Source: Nostocales cyanobacterium LEGE 12452 (lineage in GTDB: Bacteria; Cyanobacteriota; Cyanobacteriia; Cyanobacteriales; Nostocaceae). Taken from it: a DNA stretch of 44,665 bases. Numbering within the stretch: the stretch's first letter is position 1; each line of letters opens with the position of its first letter. The DNA lies in the NCBI GenBank assembly GCA_015206945.1, contig JADEXV010000032.1, positions 1 to 44,665 of the forward strand. The letters run 5' to 3'. Below are positions 27,174 to 36,190 of the stretch, piece after piece. The notes under the pieces are model-generated. The model ran no database searches, had not been told where the DNA came from, and was given only the letters and a program-made list of their open reading frames with translations. The translations under genes were made by a program, and so were the position numbers.

Positions 27174-28120
27174 TGTTCTACTAGCACCCTTCTAAACGAA
27201 TATAAAATTCCATAAAATTAGTAGAACCTCAGCCAAGCAAGTGCATTCTTGATGGCTGTAGCTTCCTATGGTAAAATTACCTATAGAGATAAAATCCTTT
27301 ACGGACAAAGAATTTACGATCTAATGCGACTTATTGCAGACCATAGATCCCACAGTAGTTAGCTTGCCGTTTAGCAATCTAAAACTACGATTCTCATCTG
27401 TCTACTCGATCTGCTTTATTTTTGTTCAAACTGCTGTGAAAAGAGCAATGCTTGCGCTCTACGTGCGCTGAGTACGTGTAGCGGCTTCCCATAGGGATAA
27501 TCACACAGCTCCAAACCAGGAGTTTTGCCTATCGTAGGAAAAATTAAAGAATTTATTCCCTTAATCTAACCGACGAATATTTATTTTAGACTCACAACAT
27601 CAACTCAGTAAAATCAACTAGTAGCTGACTTAACTTTCGGGTGTGAATATCTTACAAAATTTAAAATTCCTATATTTTAGCGTAACACAACGACCCTGAA
27701 TTTTGAGCTTATTCAGCTGCTAAATTTCAAATTTTTTGAAGAGCTACACCTTCAATCTTGAGAAATTTAGCCTTAACTTTTGCCGACTAATTTAAATCGC
27801 TTTGTTTTTGTCAATAAGTAATATTGCTTAAACTATCTTTAGATCTGTGGCAAGAAAGGTAAGATGAGAAACTACTTAACACAATTTAATTTATATTTAT
27901 CCTGTGTACTGAGAATTCATGTTTTAAGTTAGTTTAAAGTTTCATCTGCCACAACTTAAGTATAATTACTTATTGACAAAAACCTTAACAACCTTAATTA
28001 TCACCCATAGACTCATAAAAATGGGATTACCTTATGAAAACTTTGCGCTGGCACAGGGTTATCTTAAAATGAGTATAGGATATGTAAACTTTCGTAACCT
28101 AAGTCAGAGTCCGCCCATCC
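27174..28120. other. long intergenic region upstream of the prenyl synthase gene, 947 bp
   Basis: AT-rich. It contains a diverged dispersed repeat (GCGCTGAGTACGTGTAGCGG near 27466) and many A/T runs. A weak frame from 27973 overlaps the real gene and is not believed. The length suggests a long leader or a lost gene. No RNA gene recognised. Confidence 0.35.
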
Positions 28121-29092
28121 ATGACCCCAGCCACCTCCCTGTTTACCCCTGTGGAAACAGACCTGCGACTACTAGCAGATAACCTAAAACAGCTAGTTGG
28201 AAATCGCCACCCCATTCTGTTTGCAGCAGCCGAACATTTATTCGGAGCTGGGGGAAAGCGTATAAGACCAGCAATTGTCCTGCTAATATCGCGGGCAACA
28301 ATGTTAGAACAAGACATCACACCACGTCATCGCCGCCTTGCTGAGATTACAGAAATGATTCACACAGCAAGCTTGGTACATGACGATGTGGTAGATGAAT
28401 CAGACGTGCGGCGAGGCGTTCCTACCGTTCATAGTTTGTTCGGGAACCGCATTGCCATCTTAGCAGGAGATTTTCTCTTTGCCCAATCCTCCTGGTATTT
28501 AGCAAACTTGGACAATTTGGAAGTAGTGAAACTGCTCTCAGAAGTCATTATGGATCTGGCTACTGGGGAGATTCAGCAGGGACTAAATCGTTTTGATGCT
28601 GGTATCTCTATTGAAACTTACATTGAGAAGAGTTACTACAAAACAGCTTCATTAATTGCCAATAGTTCTAAAGCTGCTGGATTACTTAGTGAAGTCTCGC
28701 GAGAAACTGTTGAGCATCTGTATAGCTACGGTCGTCATTTTGGTATAGCATTTCAAATTGTTGATGACATTTTAGATTTCACCAGTACAACAGATACCTT
28801 GGGTAAACCAGTGGGGTCGGATCTCAAAAGTGGTAATCTAACTGCACCCGTTTTATTTGCTTTGGCAGAAAAACCATCTTTGGAAGTGCTGATTGAACGA
28901 GAGTTTGCTCAAGAAGGAGATTTAGAGCAAGCACTAGCACTGATTCAAGATAGTCAAGGTATACAGCAGGCGCGAGAGTTAGCTGCTCACCATGCTAAGT
29001 TGGCAATTGAACATCTTGCAGTTCTCCCATCCTCAGAATCCCATCAGGCATTGATTAACATAGCTGAGTACACACTGAGCCGCCTTTACTAA
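28121..29092 (+). CDS. sds: long-chain all-trans prenyl diphosphate synthase (solanesyl type)
   Basis: The protein has 323 aa. It elongates allylic diphosphates with isopentenyl diphosphate to make the side chain of plastoquinone. The first Asp-rich motif is LVHDDVVDESD, the second QIVDDILDFT; GGKRIRPA provides the substrate-binding Lys-Arg pair and KTASLI the following conserved Lys. The start ATG at 28121 gives the family's normal length. Alone on its strand after a long spacer. The solanesyl assignment follows from similarity in motifs and conserved position near murI in Nostocaceae, not from a measured chain length. Confidence 0.92.
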   Translation: MTPATSLFTPVETDLRLLADNLKQLVGNRHPILFAAAEHLFGAGGKRIRPAIVLLISRATMLEQDITPRHRRLAEITEMIHTASLVHDDVVDESDVRRGVPTVHSLFGNRIAILAGDFLFAQSSWYLANLDNLEVVKLLSEVIMDLATGEIQQGLNRFDAGISIETYIEKSYYKTASLIANSSKAAGLLSEVSRETVEHLYSYGRHFGIAFQIVDDILDFTSTTDTLGKPVGSDLKSGNLTAPVLFALAEKPSLEVLIEREFAQEGDLEQALALIQDSQGIQQARELAAHHAKLAIEHLAVLPSSESHQALINIAEYTLSRLY

Positions 29093-29601
29093 ATCAGTTA
29101 TCAGTTCTTAAGTAGAAAGTGGGGATTTAGATGTAGGTGTGTTGTGGCTGACGTAACGCACCGAAAAGCTGAAATGTTGTGTTGTACTAACGCTGTAACA
29201 CACTAAAGCAGTTTTATATTTAATTCAATCCACTTATTTAGCAGGTAGAAAGTGGGGTTTTTCTTTGGAAGTTCTTAGGGATTTCCAAAAAATAAATTAC
29301 TACTACTTCTGTGGTGGATAGGTTCGACTGAGCGCTCACTCTAAAGACTTGCCCGCTTTTGGTTATTGGCCACCTCACAATCAAGAATGGGTTATTTCTT
29401 GATGTGAAAGTTCTTAACTATAAAACTCTGCTTCACTAGGAAAATAAAACTTAAAAATGGAAAAATGTTCACTGATAACTATTTTTTAATCAATTTTAGG
29501 TTTCACCGAAAGTTGAGTCAGTCGTATGGTGGAACGGAAAGAAAAAATTTCTTTTTTTACTGATTTAGAAAACTTTTTTAAAGAAATTTGAGATTTAAAA
29601 T
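29093..29601. other. intergenic region, about 510 bp, no gene seen
   Basis: AT-rich with a GTAACGCACCG repeat fragment (29154-29164) and GTTCGACTGAGCGCTCACTC (29322-29341), the latter related to segments near 23715. No coding frame of note. Confidence 0.3.
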
Positions 29602-29646
29602 TTTGGATGTGGGATTGTATCTAAAAAATCCCACATCCAAATTTTT
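29602..29646. terminator. 15-bp stem with T-tract, likely bidirectional terminator
   Basis: TTTGGATGTGGGATT and AATCCCACATCCAAA form a perfect 15-bp stem with a ten-base loop. On the plus strand it is followed by TTTTTT. It lies immediately beyond the stop codon of the minus-strand gene at 29648 and downstream of sds. Confidence 0.75.
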
Positions 29647-29647
29647 T

Positions 29648-30121
29648 CTATGCAATATCAGGGGGTATCTGTTTTGGCGATCGCTGTTGTCGTAACTGTT
29701 TCTGCATAAGTTTTTCTAGTTCAGTGCGCCGAACTTCGACGGTATGAGTGGTCTTACCCGGCGTCTCCAAAAAAACGATACTATCTACGGGTTCTAATGC
29801 CACCAATTGGAACAAAATATGGGTGACAGGAGTAATTTTAGCTAGCATTTGAGGGTCAAGCCCAGCAGGGGAAATTAGAGAGACATCCTGTATGGTAGGG
29901 AAAGCGTAAATCACACGCTTTTCCAATCCTGGATTAGCACGATTGCTCAACGTAGTTAAAACCCAGCTTGCCTCCGAATTTTGGAGAATATAGTACTGGG
30001 AGTAGCGTAATTTTTGAGCGATCGCTCTAAGGGCAGGAGCAATTGCTGCAACAAGATGTGGTGTCATACCATCGCGGGGTGCATTGTTAATCAGCAATTG
30101 AATTTGTGCTTCTAAATCCAT
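29648..30121 (-). CDS. conserved hypothetical protein, divergent from hetZ
   Basis: The protein has 157 aa from the ATG at 30121; the frame is open to 30160, but the added residues (LLPLPRSRIQVI) look untranslated. It is mixed alpha/beta, with a helical N-terminus (DLEAQIQLLINNAPRD), strands such as YYILQNSEASWVLTTL and SIVFLETPG, and a basic Gln/Arg/Lys-rich C-terminus. There is no membrane segment. I do not recognise a domain. It is transcribed away from hetZ, sharing its upstream region, and ends at a strong hairpin. Position next to hetZ appears conserved in related genomes as far as I recall. Confidence 0.75.
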   Translation of the reverse strand: MDLEAQIQLLINNAPRDGMTPHLVAAIAPALRAIAQKLRYSQYYILQNSEASWVLTTLSNRANPGLEKRVIYAFPTIQDVSLISPAGLDPQMLAKITPVTHILFQLVALEPVDSIVFLETPGKTTHTVEVRRTELEKLMQKQLRQQRSPKQIPPDIA

Positions 30122-30325
30122 AATGACTTGTATACGACTCCTGGGTAATGGCAATAACATCTATCAAGTGTGAACAATCCCATCAGAATTGGGAATAATA
30201 AAATCAGCCATATCCTCAATATAGGATTGGCCTGCGTTTAGCTTATACGTAAAACCAAACCAGCCAATACCCACAGTCGTACAGGTTGTATTTAAGTAAG
30301 TTAGGGTCTTTTGAAAACCGAGACT
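30122..30325. promoter_or_regulatory. divergent promoter region of hetZ with two inverted repeats
   Basis: This 204-bp gap must hold the hetZ promoter, which in Anabaena is a direct HetR target. Two small inverted repeats are visible: CCC-N9-GGG (30179-30193) and ATCCT-N6-AGGAT (30212-30227). Either could be an operator. I cannot match them to the HetR site with confidence. Confidence 0.3.
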
Positions 30326-31531
30326 ATGAATTCAGCCGCAACCGCAACTATTCCATCTGCAACTATTCTGGGAGAAAATTCTACAGGCGTGGAGGCGATC
30401 TTTCAACTCCTGTCCAAGGAGTTTCAGCAGTCAACCAAAGCTTCGGAACAAAATTGCCACGATGTAGCAAGACGTATTACCACCGAAGTCTACCGGATTT
30501 GTCATGAGAGTAAACGTATCCAAGCTTCTGGATCTGTAGAAAGCTCGGCGATGACCCTGGCTCGGCATCGGCTGCAACAGTGTCTCAGGTACTATCAGTT
30601 GGGTTCAAATCGGGGCAGAGTCGAATTACACAGTACTTTGAGTGCAATTATTTATCGATATATTAATCCGCCTCAGAAGCAATTGAGCTATCAAGGGCGA
30701 CTGACTATAATTGAAGATTTCTTACAGAGTTTTTATCTAGAGGCGTTGAACGCTTTCCGCCGAGAAAATCAGCTTGGTGCCACTTATCGCCCTCAGACGC
30801 TCTTGGAATTGTCCGAGTATATGGCATTTACCGAGCGCTACGGCAAGCGACGCATTCCTTTACCAGGCCGTCAGCAACAGTTAATTATCCTGCGCGCGCA
30901 AACTTTTTCCCAACAGCAGCCTCCAGAAACCAGCGTAGATATAGAACAAGCCGCAGAAGGTAGCAATAATGAAGGTGACGGTTCTTGGGAAGAACCAGCA
31001 ATTCACCAATTGCGCTCCACAATGGCAACGCAAGCCGAACCCGAACCAGAAGAAGACACCTTGCGTTCCGTTGTGGTTACGGAATTAATGAATTATCTCG
31101 AACAACGACAACAATCTGACTGCGCTGATTACTTTTCTCTTCGCCTCCAGGATTTATCAGCACAGGAGATTGAATCGGTTTTAGGTTTAACTCCTCGTCA
31201 GAGAGATTATTTGCAGCAGCGCTTTAAGTATCATTTGATTCGGTTTGCCCTGCTACACCGTTGGGAATTAGTTCACGAGTGGCTGGAAGCTTCTCTACAC
31301 ACAAACTTGGGCTTAACTCCTCAGCAATGGCAAGTATACACAGCACAGCTGGACAATAAGCAACGGTCTTTATTAGAGTTGAAGCAACAAGGACAAGCTG
31401 ATGAAAAAATAGCAAAAATTTTAGGGCTATCAATGGCACAACTGCAAAAACGATGGTTTAAGATTCTTGAGCAAGCTTGGGAAATTCGTAACTCATTAGT
31501 TTCCGGATCAGGTGCATCTACTCATGAATAG
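30326..31531 (+). CDS. hetZ: heterocyst differentiation protein HetZ
   Basis: The protein has 401 aa, the length I recall for Anabaena HetZ. It begins MNSAATATIPSATILGE and contains the helical core VARRITTEVYRICHESKRI, LARHRLQQCLRYYQLGS and ELSEYMAFTERYGKRRIPLP; the C-terminal half carries sigma-like HTH elements (LSAQEIESVLGLTPRQRDYL and KIAKILGLSMAQLQKR). HetZ acts early in heterocyst commitment downstream of HetR. The ATG at 30326 is chosen; an in-frame TTG at 30311 is less likely. The stop codon overlaps the patU start by eight bases, so the two are translationally coupled. Confidence 0.96.
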   Translation: MNSAATATIPSATILGENSTGVEAIFQLLSKEFQQSTKASEQNCHDVARRITTEVYRICHESKRIQASGSVESSAMTLARHRLQQCLRYYQLGSNRGRVELHSTLSAIIYRYINPPQKQLSYQGRLTIIEDFLQSFYLEALNAFRRENQLGATYRPQTLLELSEYMAFTERYGKRRIPLPGRQQQLIILRAQTFSQQQPPETSVDIEQAAEGSNNEGDGSWEEPAIHQLRSTMATQAEPEPEEDTLRSVVVTELMNYLEQRQQSDCADYFSLRLQDLSAQEIESVLGLTPRQRDYLQQRFKYHLIRFALLHRWELVHEWLEASLHTNLGLTPQQWQVYTAQLDNKQRSLLELKQQGQADEKIAKILGLSMAQLQKRWFKILEQAWEIRNSLVSGSGASTHE

Positions 31532-32501
31532 TGACTCAGAATCCTTACAACACCGGTGTCTCGATTGGTTATTGACAGATGATGTCAAAAATAATGAGCA
31601 ATCGGTAGAATGTGAGGAAAATGACGGGGTAAAAAAACTCCTCAATGAGGCCACTGCTTCAAAAAGCAGCGAGCCAAAATTGGGAGGAACGCCCCAGACC
31701 TTTCAACTGGGAGAAATTCCTACTGTGCAAGATCGTTTTCAAGCTGTCCTTAAGAATCGGTTACAAATCCAAGCTCAAGAGCACCCACCGTTGTTTCCCT
31801 GGGAAACACAATTAATCGAATATCCTGATTTTGTTGATGAGCCTTCAATGACACTCGTTCCTAGCTGGGGATGGATGGTACAACAATCGAAGTTGACCTT
31901 GCCAACCCGCTTACCGGAAAGAGTTTTCCAGCAATTGCTAGAACAATGTCAGGCTTTAGTGACATCTTCAGTGCCGTTGGGGGCAAAATTAGTTCAAGTG
32001 GTGGAGAACTTTTTTCCCAATGAGTCTCAAGCACTAAACGATATAGCTGGATTGGTGCTAAGAAGCACCTATCGGTCTGCCAGTACTCTGGAGACAATGC
32101 CTGCTATTCAGAGCGATTACTCAGATTTACAACCGCGTCAACAGATGGCTTTGTCGTTGCTAGCAGCTAAACAACTGCTGGAAAATCTGACTCTACCGGT
32201 TTCAGCAACCAGTCCGGTAGTAGAAAGACAGTGGCTAACCAGTGTTGGTGCTTTGAACATCAGAGTAGAATACCAGTCTCTAGGTAAACTTACGAAGTTG
32301 CTTGTTCAAGCTGAGTTACCTGTTAAAGGAACTTTGACGCTGCGGGGAAGTGGCACTTTAGCAATGACAACATCTTCGACTTCGGGATACTTAAATGTAG
32401 AGTTAGGCTGCGAGCAACTTAACCCAACTTATACCCTGGAAGTTGAATTTCCAGAAATAGACGAACAGTCGTTGTTGTTTGTGATTAATCCCACGATTTA
32501 A
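31524..32501 (+). CDS. patU: heterocyst pattern protein PatU (undivided)
   Basis: The protein has 325 aa from the ATG at 31524, inside the end of hetZ. In Anabaena PCC 7120 the equivalent locus is split into patU5 and patU3. Here one frame covers both parts: a small N-terminal segment (LQHRCLDWLLTD) and, after a variable linker, the C-terminal portion with PLFPWETQLIEYPDF, LVPSWGWMVQQSKL and a beta-rich end (LTLRGSGTLAM). PatU influences heterocyst spacing and works with HetZ. No known catalytic domain and no membrane segment. Confidence 0.9.
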   Translation: MNSDSESLQHRCLDWLLTDDVKNNEQSVECEENDGVKKLLNEATASKSSEPKLGGTPQTFQLGEIPTVQDRFQAVLKNRLQIQAQEHPPLFPWETQLIEYPDFVDEPSMTLVPSWGWMVQQSKLTLPTRLPERVFQQLLEQCQALVTSSVPLGAKLVQVVENFFPNESQALNDIAGLVLRSTYRSASTLETMPAIQSDYSDLQPRQQMALSLLAAKQLLENLTLPVSATSPVVERQWLTSVGALNIRVEYQSLGKLTKLLVQAELPVKGTLTLRGSGTLAMTTSSTSGYLNVELGCEQLNPTYTLEVEFPEIDEQSLLFVINPTI

Positions 32502-32840
32502 TTTAAATTTCCACCGCTAGCACACTATGTCAATCAACGCCGATATATATTAAGAGGATTTTCCTGGTTTTGAAGCTCATCCTATTTTTCAACAAGCGGT
32601 CATTAGGGTGTCTACGAGAAGCAGTTATTACAAAGACACAGGGACGCGAGAATATGGGGACATGGGGATATTGAGAAAGTATTTGATTATTTCTCAATTC
32701 ACCGCATCACCCATTTCTCGTGTATCTCCATCTCTACCCCCTATCCATAATTAATTTTTTTTGACACAGTACTAGGGTAGGCAATTACGTCCCCCGCATT
32801 GTGTTTTTTGCATCTACATCATTGCTTCTACTAGACTCAA
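32502..32840. other. intergenic region, 339 bp
   Basis: Between patU and the transglutaminase-like gene. It includes a purine-rich stretch (GGGACATGGGGATATTGAGAAA) and a partly complementary segment (ATTTCTC, ATCTCCATCTCTACCCCC) 40 bases on, which may form a weak hairpin. No gene. Confidence 0.3.
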
Positions 32841-35162
32841 ATGTTTAACTTATCCAGGATGAATCGGTTTTGGCGTCTCCCTGTAGGTAATTTCTGGCGG
32901 CAAAATCCGCAGGGGTCGCCTTTGATTGAAGTGGAAGATTCAATTTTTTTGCGGGTGCTGGTGCTAGCGTTGGTTATTTTGGGAATTGTGGCGACGGATA
33001 TTGCCGCTGAGACTTCATTCAGTTTTTGGGCGTTACCCCTGAGTGTAGTGGGTGCAATTTGGAGTTATTATCGTCGCCGCGATCGCAATGTTGCAATTAA
33101 ATTCTGCATCGCCATCGGAATGTTAGTCGCACTGGGTGCTTTCTTTGGGCGATTAGTAGGAGAGTTGAATGATACGCGGTTGGGTTTGGCAGAGTTATTA
33201 ATTCAACTCCAAGTGTTGCATAGCTTTGATACACCCCGGCGGAAAAATTTGGGCTATTCGATTGTGATCGGACTGATTTTATTAGGTGTGGCAGCAACCC
33301 TAAGTCAGACTTTAGCATTTGCACCTGTGTTGCTGTTATTTTTAGCGATCGCTCTGCCAACTCTAGTACTAGATTACCGCTCACGCTTGGGTTTGCAGCC
33401 ATTAAAAACTCAAAAGGAAAAATTCAATCAGAAGAATTCCTCAAGTCTTAATTTTAAATTTTTAATTCTAACTTTTTTAATAATTGTCGGTCTGGGGCTG
33501 GCAATTTTTGCTGTTTTACCCAGATTTCCCGGTTATCAATTACGGAATTTTCCTGTAAGTTCTGCTATTCAAGTAAAAAGTAATTTCACTGGTCGTAGTA
33601 TCATTAATCCCGGTTATGTCCGCCAAGGTAAAGGTGAGAGTCAAGGCAGTGGTAACGGTGGTACGGGACAAAATAAAACTGGTCAGCCAGGTAAAGTAGA
33701 TAATAATTTTTATTACGGTTTTAATAGCCAAATGAATCAAAACCTGCGGGGCGAGATGAAACCCAAGGTTGTCATGCGGGTGCGATCGCAAGCTGAGGGT
33801 TTTTGGCGAGTATTAGCATTCGATCGCTATACAGGTAAGGGATGGGAAGTTTCTCGCAATGAAAATGTTACGACTGTTAGGCGATCGCCTTGGTCTTACC
33901 AAATTTTTCTTTCCCCATCTGTACTCACTGGTAAAACCCAAGAGGTAGTACAAACTTATACAGTGGTGTCGGATTTGCCTAACCTGATTCCGGCGATGAC
34001 TTATCCCAAGGAAGTTTACTTTCCCGCACCAGTGATCGCTGTTGATAAAGAAGACGGATTGCGATCGCCTGTAGAATTGTCAGAAGGTTTCACCTACACA
34101 GTAATTTCCGAAGTACCATACCGCGATCGCACTAAATTAGGTCAAGCTTCTACTCAATATCCTCAACAAATTAAAAAGCATTATCTGCAAATTCCTCCCG
34201 AAATTGCCGAAAAAGTCCGGCAACGTACCGAAGAAATCCTCGCTAACTACAATCAAGAAAAAGTCTCAAAGTCTGCTAAAAGCCTAGATTCACCCTACGA
34301 AAAAGCTCTCTACTTAGCTCAATATTTAAAGCAACGCTACTCTATTCCCCAAAATCCCTTAGACCTACCTTATTTGAGTGAAAAAGAAGACTTGGTAGAA
34401 ACTTTTTTGTTTAAGCAAAAGGGAGGCTATCCAGACCACTTTTCAACAGTTCTCACGGTGATGTTGCGTTCCATTGGTATTCCAGCGCGGTTAGTAGCAG
34501 GGTTTAGTGCGGGAGAGTTTAATCCATTTACAGGGCTATATGTTGTCCGTAATACTGACGCTTATGCGATGACGGAAGTGTATTTTCCGAAATATGGTTG
34601 GTTTGCCTTTGACCCTATTCCCAATCATCCTCTGATACCACCTTCAATTGAAGACACTCAGACTTTTAGTGTGTTACGCCAATTGTGGCATTGGGTTGCT
34701 GGCTGGCTACCTTCCCCGCTGACAGGTTTGTTGAATAATGTATTTGAGACAATATTTAAGTGGGTGATTAGAGCGATCGCTTGGTTTTTAGCTTTATTCT
34801 CTCAAGGTTGGTTCGGCGTATTAACTGGCTTAATCTTGTCAACTACAGCAGCTTTCTTGGCTTGGCTGGGTTGGGGTCAGTGGCGACAGTGGCGCAACCG
34901 TCGATGGTTAAAGAAATTGCCCGCGATGGAGAGCCTATATCAACAAATGCTGCAATGGACAACCCAAAAAGGTTTAGGCAAACATCCAGCACAAACACCT
35001 TTAGAGTATGCCAGAGTCTCATACCAGCATCATGCTCTAGCAACTGCTGAGGTTATAGATGAAATTTGTCAAGCTTATGTTGGCTGGCGTTATGGTGGTC
35101 ATACACCTAACTTGCAGCGATTGCACCAAAGATGGCAAGGTCTTAAAAAGACTGCTAAGTAA
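32841..35162 (+). CDS. TgpA-like membrane protein with substituted transglutaminase domain
   Basis: The protein has 773 aa. Several N-terminal membrane helices (roughly 25-220, DUF3488-like) precede an extracytoplasmic transglutaminase-like domain (about 430-610), another helix near 670-690 and a C-terminal helical tail (DUF4129-like position). The domain keeps the fold markers (LRSIGIPARLVAGFSAGEFN and TEVYFPKYGWFAFDP). However, the Cys position in the expected GYCEHF is Pro531 (GYPDHF), and the His position in HAWxEVY is Tyr575 (YAMTEVY). The Asp of FDP (591) remains. It is therefore probably not an active cysteine peptidase or transglutaminase and may have a binding role. The ATG at 32841 is clear. 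Confidence 0.88.
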   Translation: MFNLSRMNRFWRLPVGNFWRQNPQGSPLIEVEDSIFLRVLVLALVILGIVATDIAAETSFSFWALPLSVVGAIWSYYRRRDRNVAIKFCIAIGMLVALGAFFGRLVGELNDTRLGLAELLIQLQVLHSFDTPRRKNLGYSIVIGLILLGVAATLSQTLAFAPVLLLFLAIALPTLVLDYRSRLGLQPLKTQKEKFNQKNSSSLNFKFLILTFLIIVGLGLAIFAVLPRFPGYQLRNFPVSSAIQVKSNFTGRSIINPGYVRQGKGESQGSGNGGTGQNKTGQPGKVDNNFYYGFNSQMNQNLRGEMKPKVVMRVRSQAEGFWRVLAFDRYTGKGWEVSRNENVTTVRRSPWSYQIFLSPSVLTGKTQEVVQTYTVVSDLPNLIPAMTYPKEVYFPAPVIAVDKEDGLRSPVELSEGFTYTVISEVPYRDRTKLGQASTQYPQQIKKHYLQIPPEIAEKVRQRTEEILANYNQEKVSKSAKSLDSPYEKALYLAQYLKQRYSIPQNPLDLPYLSEKEDLVETFLFKQKGGYPDHFSTVLTVMLRSIGIPARLVAGFSAGEFNPFTGLYVVRNTDAYAMTEVYFPKYGWFAFDPIPNHPLIPPSIEDTQTFSVLRQLWHWVAGWLPSPLTGLLNNVFETIFKWVIRAIAWFLALFSQGWFGVLTGLILSTTAAFLAWLGWGQWRQWRNRRWLKKLPAMESLYQQMLQWTTQKGLGKHPAQTPLEYARVSYQHHALATAEVIDEICQAYVGWRYGGHTPNLQRLHQRWQGLKKTAK

Positions 35163-35183
35163 CTCATTGATAAATGATATAAA

Positions 35184-35206
35184 AAGGTTGTCCATTAGGC
35201 AACCTT
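35184..35206. terminator. short hairpin after the transglutaminase-like gene
   Basis: AAGGTTG and CAACCTT with a nine-base loop, 22 bases past the stop codon. No T-tract follows on the plus strand, so a role in termination is inferred from position. Confidence 0.4.
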
Positions 35207-35265
35207 GGCGGCAAATAACACGGAAGTGAAGCCGAAGCAAACCTCAAATTGTAAATTACTAAGTA

Positions 35266-36006
35266 ATGAGTGTCTATCCACCTGAGGAATTTCAAGTTAA
35301 TCGTTTTGACGTTACTCCAGAACAATTAAATAAATTTCTCTTCCTTGTATTCAGAAGTTGTGATGAGACAGAAATCGATGTTTTTTTGAGAGCAAATCCG
35401 GAAATACTAGCATTTGTTTCTGTTTTCTTTTTAACAGGGCATCATAACGCTTGGGTTATTCCTCAACAGCTTATTCGTCCGCGTGTTGGCTCACAAACAA
35501 AAGGTTTGAAACCTGACTACTTATTTGCAGGAGAGAACTCGGATGGAATTACATGGTGGGTTCTAGAGTTAAAAGGAGCAAATGAGACTATTTGGATTGA
35601 AGATAAGAACGGTGATTTCAGGTTTGGAGATGCAGCGAATAGAGGAATTAATCAACTTACAAGATACATTGACTATTGCACTACTAATCAAGAAACAATC
35701 AGAAGTGCGTATGGAATAACTACATTTACAGAACCGAAAGGTGTTTTAATCATTGGAAGAGAGCATGAGTTTAAAAATAATGAAGAAAAACGAAGATTAA
35801 AAGCACGTCATAATAAAAATAATCCTCATCTTCAAATCCGAACCTACGATGCTTTGATTCCCAAAATAGCTGAGGCTGGGCAGATTTATTACAAGCTACC
35901 TTGGTTACAGAAACTACAAATAAACTTATTGACTACTAAACCTGGGGATGATGTACAGTACCATGTAATAGAAACTAATATAGATGAAGAAAATTCGCCA
36001 TTTTAA
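35266..36006 (+). CDS. Shedu-like (DUF4263) nuclease, probable anti-phage protein
   Basis: The protein has 246 aa. Residues about 35-205 match the Shedu/SduA pattern: FLRANPEIL near the start, then a PD-(D/E)XK nuclease core with KPDYLF (Asp84), WWVLELKGA (Glu101, Lys103) and GINQLTRYIDY (Gln130, Tyr134), then PKGVLIIGRE and a closing LQIRTYDALI. Shedu proteins are single-gene phage defence nucleases. This one has only a short N-terminal region (about 35 aa) and a 40-residue tail, with no separate sensor domain. It has no HIP1 octamer and stands alone, followed by a MITE-like element and a truncated permease. Other PD-(D/E)XK roles are possible. Confidence 0.8.
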   Translation: MSVYPPEEFQVNRFDVTPEQLNKFLFLVFRSCDETEIDVFLRANPEILAFVSVFFLTGHHNAWVIPQQLIRPRVGSQTKGLKPDYLFAGENSDGITWWVLELKGANETIWIEDKNGDFRFGDAANRGINQLTRYIDYCTTNQETIRSAYGITTFTEPKGVLIIGREHEFKNNEEKRRLKARHNKNNPHLQIRTYDALIPKIAEAGQIYYKLPWLQKLQINLLTTKPGDDVQYHVIETNIDEENSPF

Positions 36007-36068
36007 ATGAGCATTAGGCTAAACTTTGCTTTATCAGTAATCTTCTAAAACGTTAAATCGTGTATTAA

Positions 36069-36154
36069 ACATCTCCAGAAATTAAATATGCGTTATCCAG
36101 AAACCTTGTAGAGACGTAGCAGTGCTACGTCTCTACATCCATTTTCGGAGATGT
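36069..36154 (-). mobile_element. MITE-like element, 86 bp
   Basis: Imperfect terminal inverted repeats ACATCTCCAGAAA and TTTTCGGAGATGT enclose a perfect inner palindrome with 14-base arms, GTAGAGACGTAGCA and TGCTACGTCTCTAC, one base apart. It encodes nothing. A decayed copy in the opposite orientation is at 10908-10987. No convincing target duplication seen. Confidence 0.65.
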
Positions 36155-36190
36155 CTATTGTCTCATTAGTTACCTCAAGGTAGCTCAACT

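Noticed and set aside
27174..28120. Non-coding RNA or riboswitch in the long spacer before sds
   Set aside because: No recognised conserved motif or strong hairpin was found; length alone is not evidence.
27973..28182. 69-codon frame overlapping the prenyl synthase start
   Set aside because: It begins with TTG, overlaps the true gene in another frame and has no recognisable composition.
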